From contig JBEPZU010000002.1 in assembly GCA_041640715.1 (NCBI GenBank), positions 1 through 64,000 on the forward strand: a stretch of 64,000 bases of DNA, written 5' to 3'. The stretch's first letter is position 1; each line of letters opens with the position of its first letter. Below, one piece after another: positions 1 to 8,616 of the stretch. This stretch comes from DSFO01 sp041640715 (GTDB lineage Archaea; Thermoproteota; Thermoprotei; Gearchaeales; Gearchaeaceae). The position numbers were made by a program, and so were the translations under genes. The notes under the pieces were generated by a model. It saw only the letters and a program-made list of their open reading frames with translations, was not told the origin of the DNA and did no database searches.

Positions 1-63
1 TTTGACTTTGAAAGGAGTTTTGGATTCATCAACATACATTCCGCAAACAATATCTTTAGCCAC
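1..63 (-). CDS. YHS-domain protein, N-terminus only (cut by window edge)
   Basis: Only 21 codons are inside the window. The visible N-terminus starts from GTG and reads MAKDIVCGMYVDE, matching the first half of a YHS metal-binding domain (DxVCGMxV). YHS domains stand alone or lie at the N-terminus of heavy-metal P-type ATPases, so this may be the start of a copper- or heavy-metal-exporting ATPase or another small YHS protein. The gene is divergent from a second YHS gene at 125, across a 61-bp AT-rich spacer. The full product cannot be determined here. Confidence 0.6.
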   Translation of the reverse strand, partial: MAKDIVCGMYVDESKTPFKVK

Positions 64-124
64 TAGCTATCACTTGAACGTCTTCTTTATAAATCTTATA
101 CTGTAAGAGATTATTAAGATATAT

Positions 125-274
125 ATGCCAAAGGCTATCGATCCTGTATGCAAAATGGAAGTAGATACCGCAAAGGCAAAATACAAAAGCGACTATAAAG
201 GAAAGACATACTATTTCTGTTCTGAAGGATGCAAGAAGAAATTCGACTTATCCCCAGCGACCTACGTTAAATAA
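125..274 (+). CDS. small stand-alone YHS-domain protein (49 aa)
   Basis: The 49-residue product is essentially one YHS (TRASH-like) domain. It has DPVCKMEV near residues 6-13, an aromatic strand, FCSEGC at 31-36 and a basic C-terminus. The cysteines C9, C32 and C36 probably bind a soft metal such as copper; related small proteins act as metallochaperones or accompany metal ATPases. ATG at 125 lies downstream of TATA-like sequence around 89-100, consistent with a leaderless message. The stop overlaps the convergent APS-kinase-like gene by 8 bp. Function beyond metal binding is inference. Confidence 0.75.
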   Translation: MPKAIDPVCKMEVDTAKAKYKSDYKGKTYYFCSEGCKKKFDLSPATYVK

Positions 275-782
275 CCTTTTTAATAAACTCTATTACTTTT
301 TCCGCACATTCCTCAATTCCTAGCTTATCCGTTTCTAGCGTTAACTCTGGTCTAGTAGGTTCTTCGTAAGGATCCTGTAAACCTGGAACGGTGCTAGACA
401 ACCCTTTCTCAGCTAAAGAATAAATCCCTTTTCTGTCTCTTTTCATGCAAACTTCTAAGCTGCACTTTAAATAAACTTCTATGAAATTATCAATTAATCT
501 CCTAGCATTTTCTCTATAGATTCTCTTATTACCTGTTGCGGCTATTATGACGTTAGCCCCATTATCATAAAGGAGTTTAGCTATGTAAACGAGCACGTTA
601 TAAAACCAGTCCCTTTCTTCCTTTGAATAAGTAGGCTTAGGAGTTAAGATTTTCCTGAGCTCATCTGAATCCAAGATTTGAATTCTCAAACCCATTTGTT
701 CCAACTTTTCCTTTAGGGTTTTAGCTATTGTGGATTTTCCAGAAGCAGGAAGGCCCGTTATCCAAATACAGAAATTCTTCAT
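267..782 (-). CDS. cysC: adenylylsulfate kinase-like P-loop kinase
   Basis: This 171-residue P-loop kinase has a Walker A GLPASGKST at residues 10-18, LDSDELR near 37-43, and the APS-kinase-like RDRKGIY and DPYEEP segments. APS kinase phosphorylates adenylyl sulfate to PAPS using ATP. Two places depart from the consensus: the usual LDGDN reads LDSDE, and the usual isPyR segment reads TGNKRIYR. The substrate could therefore differ. The start overlaps the stop of the upstream APH-like kinase by four bases, so the two are probably one operon. The kinase fold is certain; the APS substrate is probable. Confidence 0.75.
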   Translation of the reverse strand: MKNFCIWITGLPASGKSTIAKTLKEKLEQMGLRIQILDSDELRKILTPKPTYSKEERDWFYNVLVYIAKLLYDNGANVIIAATGNKRIYRENARRLIDNFIEVYLKCSLEVCMKRDRKGIYSLAEKGLSSTVPGLQDPYEEPTRPELTLETDKLGIEECAEKVIEFIKKVI

Positions 783-1855
783 TTATGAAGCATCGAATTC
801 ACTTCTTTATAGTTAAAGGTCTCATTTTCCAGCAAATTGTTTATGAAGTTGAACAGAGATCTTCTAACTTCTATATCTAAGTTGGGATACCATATCGGAT
901 TTGCGATCACCAAAGCTCTCCATATATAAAAAGGCTGTATTACTTTGAAGAGTTCTTCATCGTTGCTTTCTTTTAGATAAACCTCGAAGAATTTATTGAA
1001 CAATTCCTCAAAAGGTCCGAAGAGCTTTTTCCAACGTTGTAATGAGAAAAATATGTAATTAATAGTTAGAGCTGAAACGTCATCTCCAGGTTCTCCGTAT
1101 TCTCCTCTACTTCTATCAGATAGATAAAATTCTGTTTCTTCTACGAAGAAGATATTCCAAGGATGGAAATCTCCATGCACTAAGCTTGCTCTATGGGTGA
1201 ATTTCTTGAGCTTCCATCTCCATTCTATTAACTTCTTTTCTATGTTTTTCAACTCTCCTTCTTCTAAAAATTCTGATTTTTCTGGATAGCTATCTATAAG
1301 ACCCATTATGCATTCACCATGTCCTAAGAGTTCTCTAACCCTCCTGATGTAAATTAGCTTATCCTCAGCCTTCTTTGAATGGATGCTTGCTAGATATTTA
1401 GCTAATGCTTCGCATCTCCTAATGTCCAGTTGCTCTAAGGAAGCGGAATCCCTTATCCTTTCTAAATCTAAATAATACAACTTTCCTCTCAAGAATTCCG
1501 TAACTAGGAATACTTCCTCTAGTTCTTTGATAGGTATCAAATCCCCTTTAGAATCGAAATAACCCAAAGCTACGGCTTTAGCATGTCTAGGTAACTTGTT
1601 GTATGCTTCATAAGCCCAAATCAAGCTTTGAGCTCTATCCGATTTGTATTCATGACCGAATCTATCACTCTTCATCGTTTCTAATACAACTTTCTTCAAC
1701 TCTCCCTTTACTTCATAGGTTATTATAATGGGTATTCCATATCCATATCCCTTCAAAGAGTCCTCTTTTACTTCAACACCCTCTATCTTGATTATCTTTA
1801 CTTCATCAACTCCATGGATTTTCTTAAAAAATTCCTCGATTTTTTCTATTTTCAT
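779..1855 (-). CDS. aminoglycoside-phosphotransferase-fold kinase
   Basis: This 358-residue protein of the APH/choline-kinase fold carries the catalytic Brenner-type motif HGDFHPWN at about residues 226-233. The following metal-binding segment reads LSDRSRGEYGEPGDDV, in which DR replaces the usual DFE/DFD. The family transfers phosphate from a nucleotide to small molecules; the substrate cannot be read from the sequence. A TATA-like TTTTTAA box sits near 1877-1884, about 26 nt upstream of the ATG, which supports this start as leaderless. It is translationally coupled to the APS-kinase-like gene, so the two kinases may act on the same metabolite. Confidence 0.7.
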   Translation of the reverse strand: MKIEKIEEFFKKIHGVDEVKIIKIEGVEVKEDSLKGYGYGIPIIITYEVKGELKKVVLETMKSDRFGHEYKSDRAQSLIWAYEAYNKLPRHAKAVALGYFDSKGDLIPIKELEEVFLVTEFLRGKLYYLDLERIRDSASLEQLDIRRCEALAKYLASIHSKKAEDKLIYIRRVRELLGHGECIMGLIDSYPEKSEFLEEGELKNIEKKLIEWRWKLKKFTHRASLVHGDFHPWNIFFVEETEFYLSDRSRGEYGEPGDDVSALTINYIFFSLQRWKKLFGPFEELFNKFFEVYLKESNDEELFKVIQPFYIWRALVIANPIWYPNLDIEVRRSLFNFINNLLENETFNYKEVNSMLHK

Positions 1856-1971
1856 AGGGATTTATTTCGGTATAGGTTAAAAAGATGGAGTTAATTAATT
1901 CGTCTTCATTGGGTATCTGCCCAACCTTATAATGATCAACAAGGAATTTCGTTGAGATCTCTAGAGTTATC

Positions 1972-2589
1972 TTATAAATTTTGCAACCAGTATTCTAGAC
2001 CTATTCTAGTTTCGCTTCCATGTCCAGGATAAACTATCGTTTCCTTTGGCAATCTGCTCAGTTTTCTTAAACTTTCTATCATCATGTTTTCATCTCCTCC
2101 CGGTAAATCGGTCCTACCGTAGGTGCCTAAGAATAAAGTATCGCCTGAGAATAGTATTTTTAAATTGGGTTCTAATAAACATATCGAGCCTGGAGTATGA
2201 CCAGGTGTATGAATTACGTGCAATTCTATTTTACCGATTCTAAGTATTTCTGTTCCCTTGAGTAATAAATCAGGTTCTTGATATTCAACTTCTTCTGTTA
2301 TGAGATCGAATCTCTGAGAAAACGAGTTCTTCATCAATTCTAGATCGTTTTCGTGAATGACTAAAATAGAATCGGGCAGCAACTGCTTAATTTTTTTGTT
2401 ATGGGCAACGTGATCTATGTGTCCATGAGTATTTATTATGTACTTCACCTTTAGATTCTTAGCCTTAACTATTTCGAATAGTTGATCAGCTCCCAGTGCT
2501 ACGTCTATTATGGCGGCTTCTCCGTTTTCATCGAAGATCAAATAAACATTATTATCCAAAGGAGGTACTACTAGCTTAAGCGTTTTCAT
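1972..2589 (-). CDS. metallo-beta-lactamase-fold hydrolase (glyoxalase II-like)
   Basis: This 205-residue MBL-fold enzyme contains the metal-ligand motif THGHIDH near residues 54-60, the second-ligand region HTPGHTPGSI, FSGDTLF, and a C-terminal PGHGSETR. Its size and motif pattern match the glyoxalase II/persulfide dioxygenase-like branch. It is probably a cytoplasmic zinc or iron thioester hydrolase, possibly of S-acylglutathione-like or other thiol esters. No neighbour fixes the substrate. It stands alone, with 41 bp to endonuclease V upstream. Confidence 0.8.
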   Translation of the reverse strand: MKTLKLVVPPLDNNVYLIFDENGEAAIIDVALGADQLFEIVKAKNLKVKYIINTHGHIDHVAHNKKIKQLLPDSILVIHENDLELMKNSFSQRFDLITEEVEYQEPDLLLKGTEILRIGKIELHVIHTPGHTPGSICLLEPNLKILFSGDTLFLGTYGRTDLPGGDENMMIESLRKLSRLPKETIVYPGHGSETRIGLEYWLQNL

Positions 2590-2630
2590 ACCTTTAATTT
2601 AGCTTGTGTTTTATTATATAATTAAATCAA

Positions 2631-3305
2631 TTAATTCCCACGCTCATGCTTTGCTCTAGCATTATTAGCTAATATGTGTGCTCTTCTCAAAGGTAAAGGT
2701 TCGCAACCAACTATCGTTTCTTTAAATACTTCAAAAGCAAGCCTCAAAGTTATCTTGTTGCCTACGCTTATGAAAAACCTTTTCCCGCATATTTCTATGA
2801 CTTTAGCTATCTCTTCACCTTCATGTTCCAAATAACCTTCATGATTGAGCATTTTTAGCGTTCCGAATAACTTTTTTTTAGCAACACCTATTGTTGGTTT
2901 ATTCAATAGATAACCCACGAAGCAAGCCAAACCTGCTCTATAGGGATGCGCCTCTCCATGGCCATCTACTAAATAGACATCTGCTTTACTCTTAGCATTT
3001 TCAGCTGTTTTCACCATTGAAGGCCCTTCTCTTAAAAAGAGTAGAGTAGGTATGTATGGGAAGGTGACTTTGTTTATTCGATATTCCTCATGTATTATTT
3101 TCTTTTCTTTTAGGTCGAAAAAAACTATGGCCGTGAAAATCAAATCTTTACTATAAGCAGAATCTAAGCCAGCTGCGATTCTCAAGTCTTTTACTTCTTC
3201 TTTTATTAGATTTTTAGCTATGAAGCTTTGTATTTTCCTTGCTTTCTCGATGCTTATTTCTTTCAAATCCTCCTCTTTGAGTTTTCTTATCAATATCTCT
3301 TCCAT
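2631..3305 (-). CDS. nfi: endonuclease V (deoxyinosine 3'-endonuclease)
   Basis: The 224-residue product matches endonuclease V, which nicks DNA one base 3' of deoxyinosine. The motifs in order are AAGLDSAY (catalytic D48), FPYIPTLLFLREGP (E93), VDGHGEAHP (D114, H116, H120) and PTIGVAKKKLFG. All catalytic positions known from the Thermotoga enzyme are present. Repair of hypoxanthine is expected in a thermophile because adenine deamination is fast at high temperature. The gene is on its own, with short AT-rich flanks. Confidence 0.92.
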   Translation of the reverse strand: MEEILIRKLKEEDLKEISIEKARKIQSFIAKNLIKEEVKDLRIAAGLDSAYSKDLIFTAIVFFDLKEKKIIHEEYRINKVTFPYIPTLLFLREGPSMVKTAENAKSKADVYLVDGHGEAHPYRAGLACFVGYLLNKPTIGVAKKKLFGTLKMLNHEGYLEHEGEEIAKVIEICGKRFFISVGNKITLRLAFEVFKETIVGCEPLPLRRAHILANNARAKHERGN

Positions 3306-3406
3306 TATTTTAATTTAGTCTTGAGAATTTTTTACGTAGTCACAATAGTGGTCTTAAATCTGCGATTTCGCTAAATCAAACAAAGAATAGCGAATTATTT
3401 AAGAGC

Positions 3407-4441
3407 TTAAGTTATTGTAGCCCTTCTAATAGCTTCTATTAGCTCGTCTTCGTTTATCCCATTAAATTCAACCTTACCGACCTTTATGTATCTCTTGACA
3501 TAATCCTCTATATAGGATTCATCGGCAGGAGCAAATCTCAGGCCTGCTTCTAAAGCTTCTAAAGCTTCAGGAGGATATATGTAAAAATCTCCAGATATGT
3601 GGATGTTAGTTATCAATCCCCTGTTAGTAGAAGCTATGACAGTTATGAACCCTTTTTTAGTATCGATAGTCACCGATTTCACATCTGGAGTTATCGATAT
3701 ATTTTTACTTCTATATTCGTAGATCCATTCGCTCATTGTATGCTTCTCTAGGTGGGATTTTAATAACATGTTCTCATAATCAGTAAGTCTTTGATTTATG
3801 AATGAGATGGAGAATTCTCTTTTTATCGTAGATTTTATCGTCTCTAAGAAGCTGGTTTGTGAATACTCGTTACCTAATTCAAACTTGAGGTTTGTGTAGA
3901 ATGCAGGATTTTTGGCATAAGAAATTGCTCCATCTAACAAAATCCTTTTCCTATATTCTTCATCGTTTTCCACGTTGATGTAAAAGCTAAGGGCCAAAGC
4001 ATAATTGAGTCTCATCACATCGACATAAGCTAGCATTCTTTTATTAACTAAAATTCCGTATGGTTTTTCATAGGTCGCATTTATACCAGTTTCCTTTAGA
4101 CCTTTTAAGATAACTTCTATAAGGTTCTCCTTTAAAGCATTCGAAGTAGGTCTATTATCTTTACAAAATATTTGTATAGCGATTTGCTTGTCTGTGAAAA
4201 ATAATACAGGACCGCTAGTAGGCCTCCTTCCTATGTTGAACCTAAGGGTCCTTACTTCTTGGATGTTTATTACTTTGTGGGGTATGTGCTGAATTCCCAA
4301 CACAACAGAAGATGGATTGCAAATTGCAATTCTTAGAGTATTATCAGTCCTATTATTTGCAACACTTCTAAGAATTACTTCGCTGACTGCAAGATTATAA
4401 GCAATATCTCCTATCTCATTAATAAAACGCCAGCTCCCCAT
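3407..4441 (-). CDS. divergent lipoate-protein ligase A-like protein
   Basis: The 344-residue sequence follows the LplA/BPL fold: WRFI and an N-terminal helix, TLRIAIC, VVLGIQ, VINIQEV and RRPTSGPV at 72-79, with a C-terminal accessory domain ending near VGKVEFNG. The family normally adenylates lipoate and transfers it to a lysine. Two hallmarks are eroded. The RRxtGGGaV.H loop reads RRPTSGPVLFF, and the GKKI-G-S catalytic lysine motif reads NKRMLAYV (133-140). K134 could still be the catalytic residue after realignment. It may be a specialised ligase or a non-catalytic binding protein. It is monocistronic, 41 bp downstream of xerA. Confidence 0.65.
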   Translation of the reverse strand: MGSWRFINEIGDIAYNLAVSEVILRSVANNRTDNTLRIAICNPSSVVLGIQHIPHKVINIQEVRTLRFNIGRRPTSGPVLFFTDKQIAIQIFCKDNRPTSNALKENLIEVILKGLKETGINATYEKPYGILVNKRMLAYVDVMRLNYALALSFYINVENDEEYRKRILLDGAISYAKNPAFYTNLKFELGNEYSQTSFLETIKSTIKREFSISFINQRLTDYENMLLKSHLEKHTMSEWIYEYRSKNISITPDVKSVTIDTKKGFITVIASTNRGLITNIHISGDFYIYPPEALEALEAGLRFAPADESYIEDYVKRYIKVGKVEFNGINEDELIEAIRRATIT

Positions 4442-4481
4442 CGATTATCTTCTTAAATATTAATTTAAAGGTCTTTCTATC

Positions 4482-5267
4482 TCATGTTAAGAAATTTTTG
4501 GAAACTTTGTCGTATACTTTAATCACATCTTCAAAATCATAATCTAAGTATATTTCAGTAGTCTTAATACTATTGTGCCCGAGAATTCTTTGGAGTGTCC
4601 TCAAATCTCCTCCTTTGGTAATCCAGTATATAGCCATAGTATGCCTTAATTTGTGAGGTGTTATAGCATTGGCATAGCTTAAGCCGGCCTTTATAGCTCC
4701 CTTCTTTATTATTTTCTGTATGGCCCTAACTCCTATATCGAATATCCTTCCGATTTTTCTATTGCCTACGTATTGCTTTAGGAGTTTTAAAGTCTCTTCG
4801 TCTAAGGGTACCAGTCTAGGTTTCTTTATCTCGTAGTAACGATCGACGATTTTTATTATCCTCCTATTGAAATCTATATCTTCAACATGTAAGTTGGCTA
4901 TTTCTCCTACCCTGCATCCTGTGAATAGTAAAAGTCTTACTATGAGCTTATCTCTCGGGTTATCGAACGAATTCAGGAATTTCCCCAAATCTTCTTCTCT
5001 TATATATATTTGCTTAGGTTCGTTTCTGTGCTTAGGTATAGGTATTTTAGTTATGTCTTTGTTATGAAGTTTAGCGTATTTCCTTAATACTATTGCGTAT
5101 AATCTAACAGTTGAAGGCTTGTAACCTCTCATCTCCAGCTTTGTCAAAAACTTAACGATATCTTTTTCTGTGAAATCCTCTTTGCCTATTTCTTTATGAA
5201 AATTTTTCAGTAGTTGGTAGTAGGTTTTCTTAGTATTTTTACTCTTGCCTATCAGTAGCTCTTCCAT
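4482..5267 (-). CDS. xerA: tyrosine recombinase XerA
   Basis: This 261-residue tyrosine recombinase has an N-terminal SAM-like core-binding domain (residues 1-80) and a catalytic domain. Catalytic residues are visible as the arginine in TGCRVGEI, HKLRH, LGHNSIKTT and the nucleophile tyrosine in EIYLDYD. Its size and compact form fit archaeal XerA, which resolves chromosome dimers at dif, rather than a phage integrase. No mobile-element genes flank it. TTTAAA at 5288-5293 lies about 26 nt upstream of the ATG. A dif site was not identified by eye. Confidence 0.88.
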   Translation of the reverse strand: MEELLIGKSKNTKKTYYQLLKNFHKEIGKEDFTEKDIVKFLTKLEMRGYKPSTVRLYAIVLRKYAKLHNKDITKIPIPKHRNEPKQIYIREEDLGKFLNSFDNPRDKLIVRLLLFTGCRVGEIANLHVEDIDFNRRIIKIVDRYYEIKKPRLVPLDEETLKLLKQYVGNRKIGRIFDIGVRAIQKIIKKGAIKAGLSYANAITPHKLRHTMAIYWITKGGDLRTLQRILGHNSIKTTEIYLDYDFEDVIKVYDKVSKNFLT

Positions 5268-5333
5268 GCTTAAAGTGACTAGCAGGGTTTAAAGCATTTT
5301 CGCAAAATTAAGAATCATGTAAGTTATTATCAT

Positions 5334-6272
5334 ATGATGATTAGGAAAATCCAAAAAATAGGTAATTCATATTACATTGCATTACCTCAGGACTGGATCA
5401 AAAATTTCAATCTTTCCAAATCTAGTGAGGTAGAAGTAAGAGTTTCCAATAACGGAGAGCTCATCCTAATTCCTTCTGGTATCAAACGAGGAGGAAAAGA
5501 AGCAAACTTAGAGTATGATGAGTCTATAGAGAGGAAAATCCTCAGCTATTACTTGATGGGGTATAATACCATTAGAATATTGAATAAGGAAAGCTTTAAG
5601 CCCGAACAAAGGGAAATCGTGCTTAAAATTGCTAGGAAGCTAAGTGGTTTGGAAATCGTAGATGAGAGTAGCAATCTTATAGTCTTGCAAAGTTTGATAG
5701 ATGAAGGCTCCTTAGATCCTATAACGATCTTGTTTAGAATAAACTCGATATCTTCTACAATGTATCTAGACTCGATAAAACTAACGACTAAAGATGAAAA
5801 GATCTTAAGCGTGATAATTGAAAGAGATGAGGAGGTAGATAGATTGTATTTCCTATTGGTTAGACAATTAAGAAGTCTTTTAATCAATCCTAGTTTGTTA
5901 AGCAAACTAGGGCTTTCTTTGGTGGATTGCTTAGATCTAAGGATAGCTTCTCATTTCTTAGAGAAGATAGGAGATGAAGCTGTGAAGCTTGCTGAATATT
6001 TATCTTTAAATAGAGGAAGGATAAACGAGAAACTACTCAATACTCTGCAAGATATAGCTATTAAGTTGAGTATACTTCAAGAAAAAGCTCTGATATATTT
6101 CATAAAAAAGAAGACAGAAATAAACGTTGTTAAAAATGATTTTAAAAAATTATATGAGGATTTTGAGAATCTAAGTAATAAAGTAGAAAGTTACGAAATA
6201 CCACTTTTAAACATCTTCAAAAACATTATAGAGTTTAATATAGATATATGCGATTTAACTACATATCTCTAA
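5334..6272 (+). CDS. PhoU-type phosphate regulator with AbrB DNA-binding domain
   Basis: The 312-residue protein begins with an AbrB/SpoVT swapped-hairpin domain (RKIQKIGNSYYIALPQDWIK, residues 4-23), followed by two predominantly helical PhoU-like segments to the C-terminus. Archaeal proteins of this build are thought to regulate phosphate uptake. No pst transporter genes are in the window, so the target is unknown. There are two adjacent ATG codons, at 5334 and 5337. The gene is divergent from xerA across 66 bp, and its stop overlaps the convergent nuoN by 4 bp. Confidence 0.75.
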   Translation: MMIRKIQKIGNSYYIALPQDWIKNFNLSKSSEVEVRVSNNGELILIPSGIKRGGKEANLEYDESIERKILSYYLMGYNTIRILNKESFKPEQREIVLKIARKLSGLEIVDESSNLIVLQSLIDEGSLDPITILFRINSISSTMYLDSIKLTTKDEKILSVIIERDEEVDRLYFLLVRQLRSLLINPSLLSKLGLSLVDCLDLRIASHFLEKIGDEAVKLAEYLSLNRGRINEKLLNTLQDIAIKLSILQEKALIYFIKKKTEINVVKNDFKKLYEDFENLSNKVESYEIPLLNIFKNIIEFNIDICDLTTYL

Positions 6273-7708
6273 AATAAAGGTGTTGTTAAGTAAAAATAGG
6301 AAGGATAGAAAGTTAATGCAATAAGAGATATTATTGATAGCAAGAACACCGAATCTGATTCTAAAGACCTCATTTCCCTTGAAGAACTTTGATTGCTATA
6401 TGTTTCCAGTCTTATCAGATAAGCATAATAATACACAGAGACTGCGCTCATTATCAGCGCTACTAAAGCTAGGAATAAGCCTAAGTTCCCTGAAAAAGCC
6501 ACGTTTAAAAATAGAAGGAATTTTGCCATAAATCCTGCAAAAGGAGGGATTCCTGCTAGAGATAGAAGAGAAACTACGAACGTTGAAGCTCCTAGAGGAC
6601 TTTTTTTGAAGAATCCTATCAAGCTATCATATGGACTCTCGCTACCTTCTCCCGTAAGCTTCGCGACCACTAAGAAACTTACTGCCTTTGCTATGCTATA
6701 TGTTATTAGATAATAACCCAAAATGGGCAGTGTTGGTTCTGGAAAGACGAAAACTAAAGCCATGTATCCAGCGTGGGCTACTGAAGAATATGCTAGAAGC
6801 CTTTTAATGTTCCTTTGCACCAATGCTGCAATATTAGGTAATATCATTGTTGCTAGCGCTAGCGTTGCGAGTATGTATCTCACTATTGGTTCTAATGAAT
6901 AAAGGTGTTTGAAAGGAGCACTTATGATTAATGCTATTGCAGCTATCCCTACTATCTTAGAAGACGAAGAAAGGAATGAGGAGATGCTCGTAGGAGAACC
7001 TTGATAAGTATCTATGGCCCAGGAATGTAAAGGTACTAGTGTAGCTTTGATTGCCAGCGAAGACAATAATAGTAAGAAACCTAAGATCAATACATGAACA
7101 TTCAATCTCGCATCAGGGCTTAGTATGTATTGATTTATCGAAGCAAAACTAGTGCTTCCTGTAGCATTATAGATCATCGCTAAACCATACGCAAATAAAA
7201 GTGTGGCCAATATTCCAAAGATGAAGAATTTAACCGTTGCTTCTAGAGAAAAGTATTCTCTTTTGAACTGAGCTACAAGAGCATATGCTGGGAATAAGCT
7301 GCTCTCGATCGCTATGAACAATATTAAAAGATCTCTTGCTGAAACTACCATGAGAGATGAAGCCAGAGAAATCAAAAGCAAAGGTTGAGCTTCTCTCCTT
7401 GCAATGTTTTCGCTCATAGCTGCTAAAGTTACTAGACCACCGATGATCATCGCTATCCATGAAATGAAGGAAAAACGATCGCTTGCAACAAGACCGTTGT
7501 AAAGTAGTACATTTATGTTCAGATACAAAAAGTATATCGAAATGAACAATGAGAGTAACATTGAGCTATAGGATATCGCTTTTGCTATCTTAAATCTCCT
7601 GAGTAAGTTAGCGGTTGCTACTAAGATAGAAGCAAGCAAAAGTATGAAGAAAGGAGAGAAATAATAAAGTAAACTCTTAATTTCTTCAAAATTAGTTTCT
7701 GCACCCAT
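6269..7708 (-). CDS. nuoN: NADH-quinone oxidoreductase-like subunit N
   Basis: This 479-residue polytopic antiporter-like subunit has about 14 hydrophobic helices. The proton-channel segment KATLVPLHSWAIDTYQGSPT and SSSSKIVG identify it as NuoN rather than NuoL or NuoM. It forms part of the membrane proton-pumping arm of complex I. It is the last gene of nuoJ-K-N, only 1 bp after nuoK. The sister pumps NuoL and NuoM are not in this window. Confidence 0.9.
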   Translation of the reverse strand: MGAETNFEEIKSLLYYFSPFFILLLASILVATANLLRRFKIAKAISYSSMLLSLFISIYFLYLNINVLLYNGLVASDRFSFISWIAMIIGGLVTLAAMSENIARREAQPLLLISLASSLMVVSARDLLILFIAIESSLFPAYALVAQFKREYFSLEATVKFFIFGILATLLFAYGLAMIYNATGSTSFASINQYILSPDARLNVHVLILGFLLLLSSLAIKATLVPLHSWAIDTYQGSPTSISSFLSSSSKIVGIAAIALIISAPFKHLYSLEPIVRYILATLALATMILPNIAALVQRNIKRLLAYSSVAHAGYMALVFVFPEPTLPILGYYLITYSIAKAVSFLVVAKLTGEGSESPYDSLIGFFKKSPLGASTFVVSLLSLAGIPPFAGFMAKFLLFLNVAFSGNLGLFLALVALIMSAVSVYYYAYLIRLETYSNQSSSREMRSLESDSVFLLSIISLIALTFYPSYFYLTTPLF

Positions 7709-7709
7709 C

Positions 7710-8015
7710 TCAACTTACCTCATCTTTTAGTTTCCTTATTTCGAAAATGTCTACGCTTTGATAGGTTCTATCCATTTCTATAGCTATGGCTAGTCCTAGA
7801 GCTACTTCCATGGCTAGGATTATTATTACTATTAATCCTAAAACTTCTCCCAAAGCTCCTTTAATCGTAGCTAATGCTCCTATACTCAATATGACTGCGC
7901 TCATCGCTATCTCTACTGATATTATTATTCTTATCAAATGTCTTCTTGCTAAAATACCGTATATACCTATCAAGAACAAAGGTAGTACTGCTATTAGGGC
8001 TATAGTTCCGTTCAT
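7710..8015 (-). CDS. nuoK: NADH-quinone oxidoreductase-like subunit K
   Basis: This 101-residue, three-helix membrane protein shows the NuoK pattern: a short N-terminal helix, RRHLIRIIISVEIAMSAVIL with a membrane glutamate, and a third helix with EVALGLAIAI carrying the second conserved glutamate. It links NuoJ/NuoA to the antiporter-like pumps. It overlaps nuoJ by 4 bp (ATGA) and is followed after 1 bp by nuoN, so translation is coupled. Confidence 0.9.
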   Translation of the reverse strand: MNGTIALIAVLPLFLIGIYGILARRHLIRIIISVEIAMSAVILSIGALATIKGALGEVLGLIVIIILAMEVALGLAIAIEMDRTYQSVDIFEIRKLKDEVS

Positions 8016-8506
8016 TTTTCTTCACTCGCTATATATATTGACCCTAAGTAAATCGCAAGAGCTGCTACCGCTAAAAACACCAAGGCTAAACCGTAATTGT
8101 TGAAGAGATAAGTTGTTATGATGGATAAGTCTGAAGTAAAAACTATATTAATACTTGCCTTGTTAGAAATCAGCAACGCCGCTATCAAGGCGATTAGTAG
8201 AAATGAGTTGATGATTGCTATGAGGGAAATCCTTCTAGTAGGAGGTATATCTATAACAGGTCTTGTGAGCATTGCAGCAAATATTATTAAGACTAAAACT
8301 CCTCCTGCGTTTATAAAGAGATACATAAGCGCCAAAAACCAAGCTCCTAGTTGTATTAAAGCCCAAGCACTTGCTACATACATCCCTATTAAGAATGCTA
8401 CAGAATACAGTATATCTCTAGTTTTTATGGCCATATAAGAGAAGAATGTAGCCCAAGCAATAGCAGTTAAATAAAGCAAAGTATTTAGGTCTAAATTCAA
8501 TTCCAT
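8012..8506 (-). CDS. nuoJ: NADH-quinone oxidoreductase-like subunit J
   Basis: The 164-residue product has five predicted transmembrane helices. It includes the NuoJ-type segment LMYLFINAGGVLVLIIFAAML, close to the pi-bulge helix (YxGAVMVLFLFVxML) of complex I. It is the first gene of nuoJ-K-N, transcribed away from a divergent rhodanese gene across 110 bp. It functions in the membrane arm next to the quinone site and couples redox chemistry to pumping. Confidence 0.88.
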   Translation of the reverse strand: MELNLDLNTLLYLTAIAWATFFSYMAIKTRDILYSVAFLIGMYVASAWALIQLGAWFLALMYLFINAGGVLVLIIFAAMLTRPVIDIPPTRRISLIAIINSFLLIALIAALLISNKASINIVFTSDLSIITTYLFNNYGLALVFLAVAALAIYLGSIYIASEEK

Positions 8507-8616
8507 TTTTAGGCATATATCGCTAGTGTAGAATTTATATTTTACTTAATATAACGTGGAACGACTTGACAAAGATCGGATTAAATTTTTAAGACACATA
8601 TAACACTGTTATATTA

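Noticed and set aside
4482..5267. Integrated element marked by the tyrosine recombinase
   Set aside because: Size and motifs fit XerA, the neighbours are housekeeping genes, and no att repeats or phage genes were seen.
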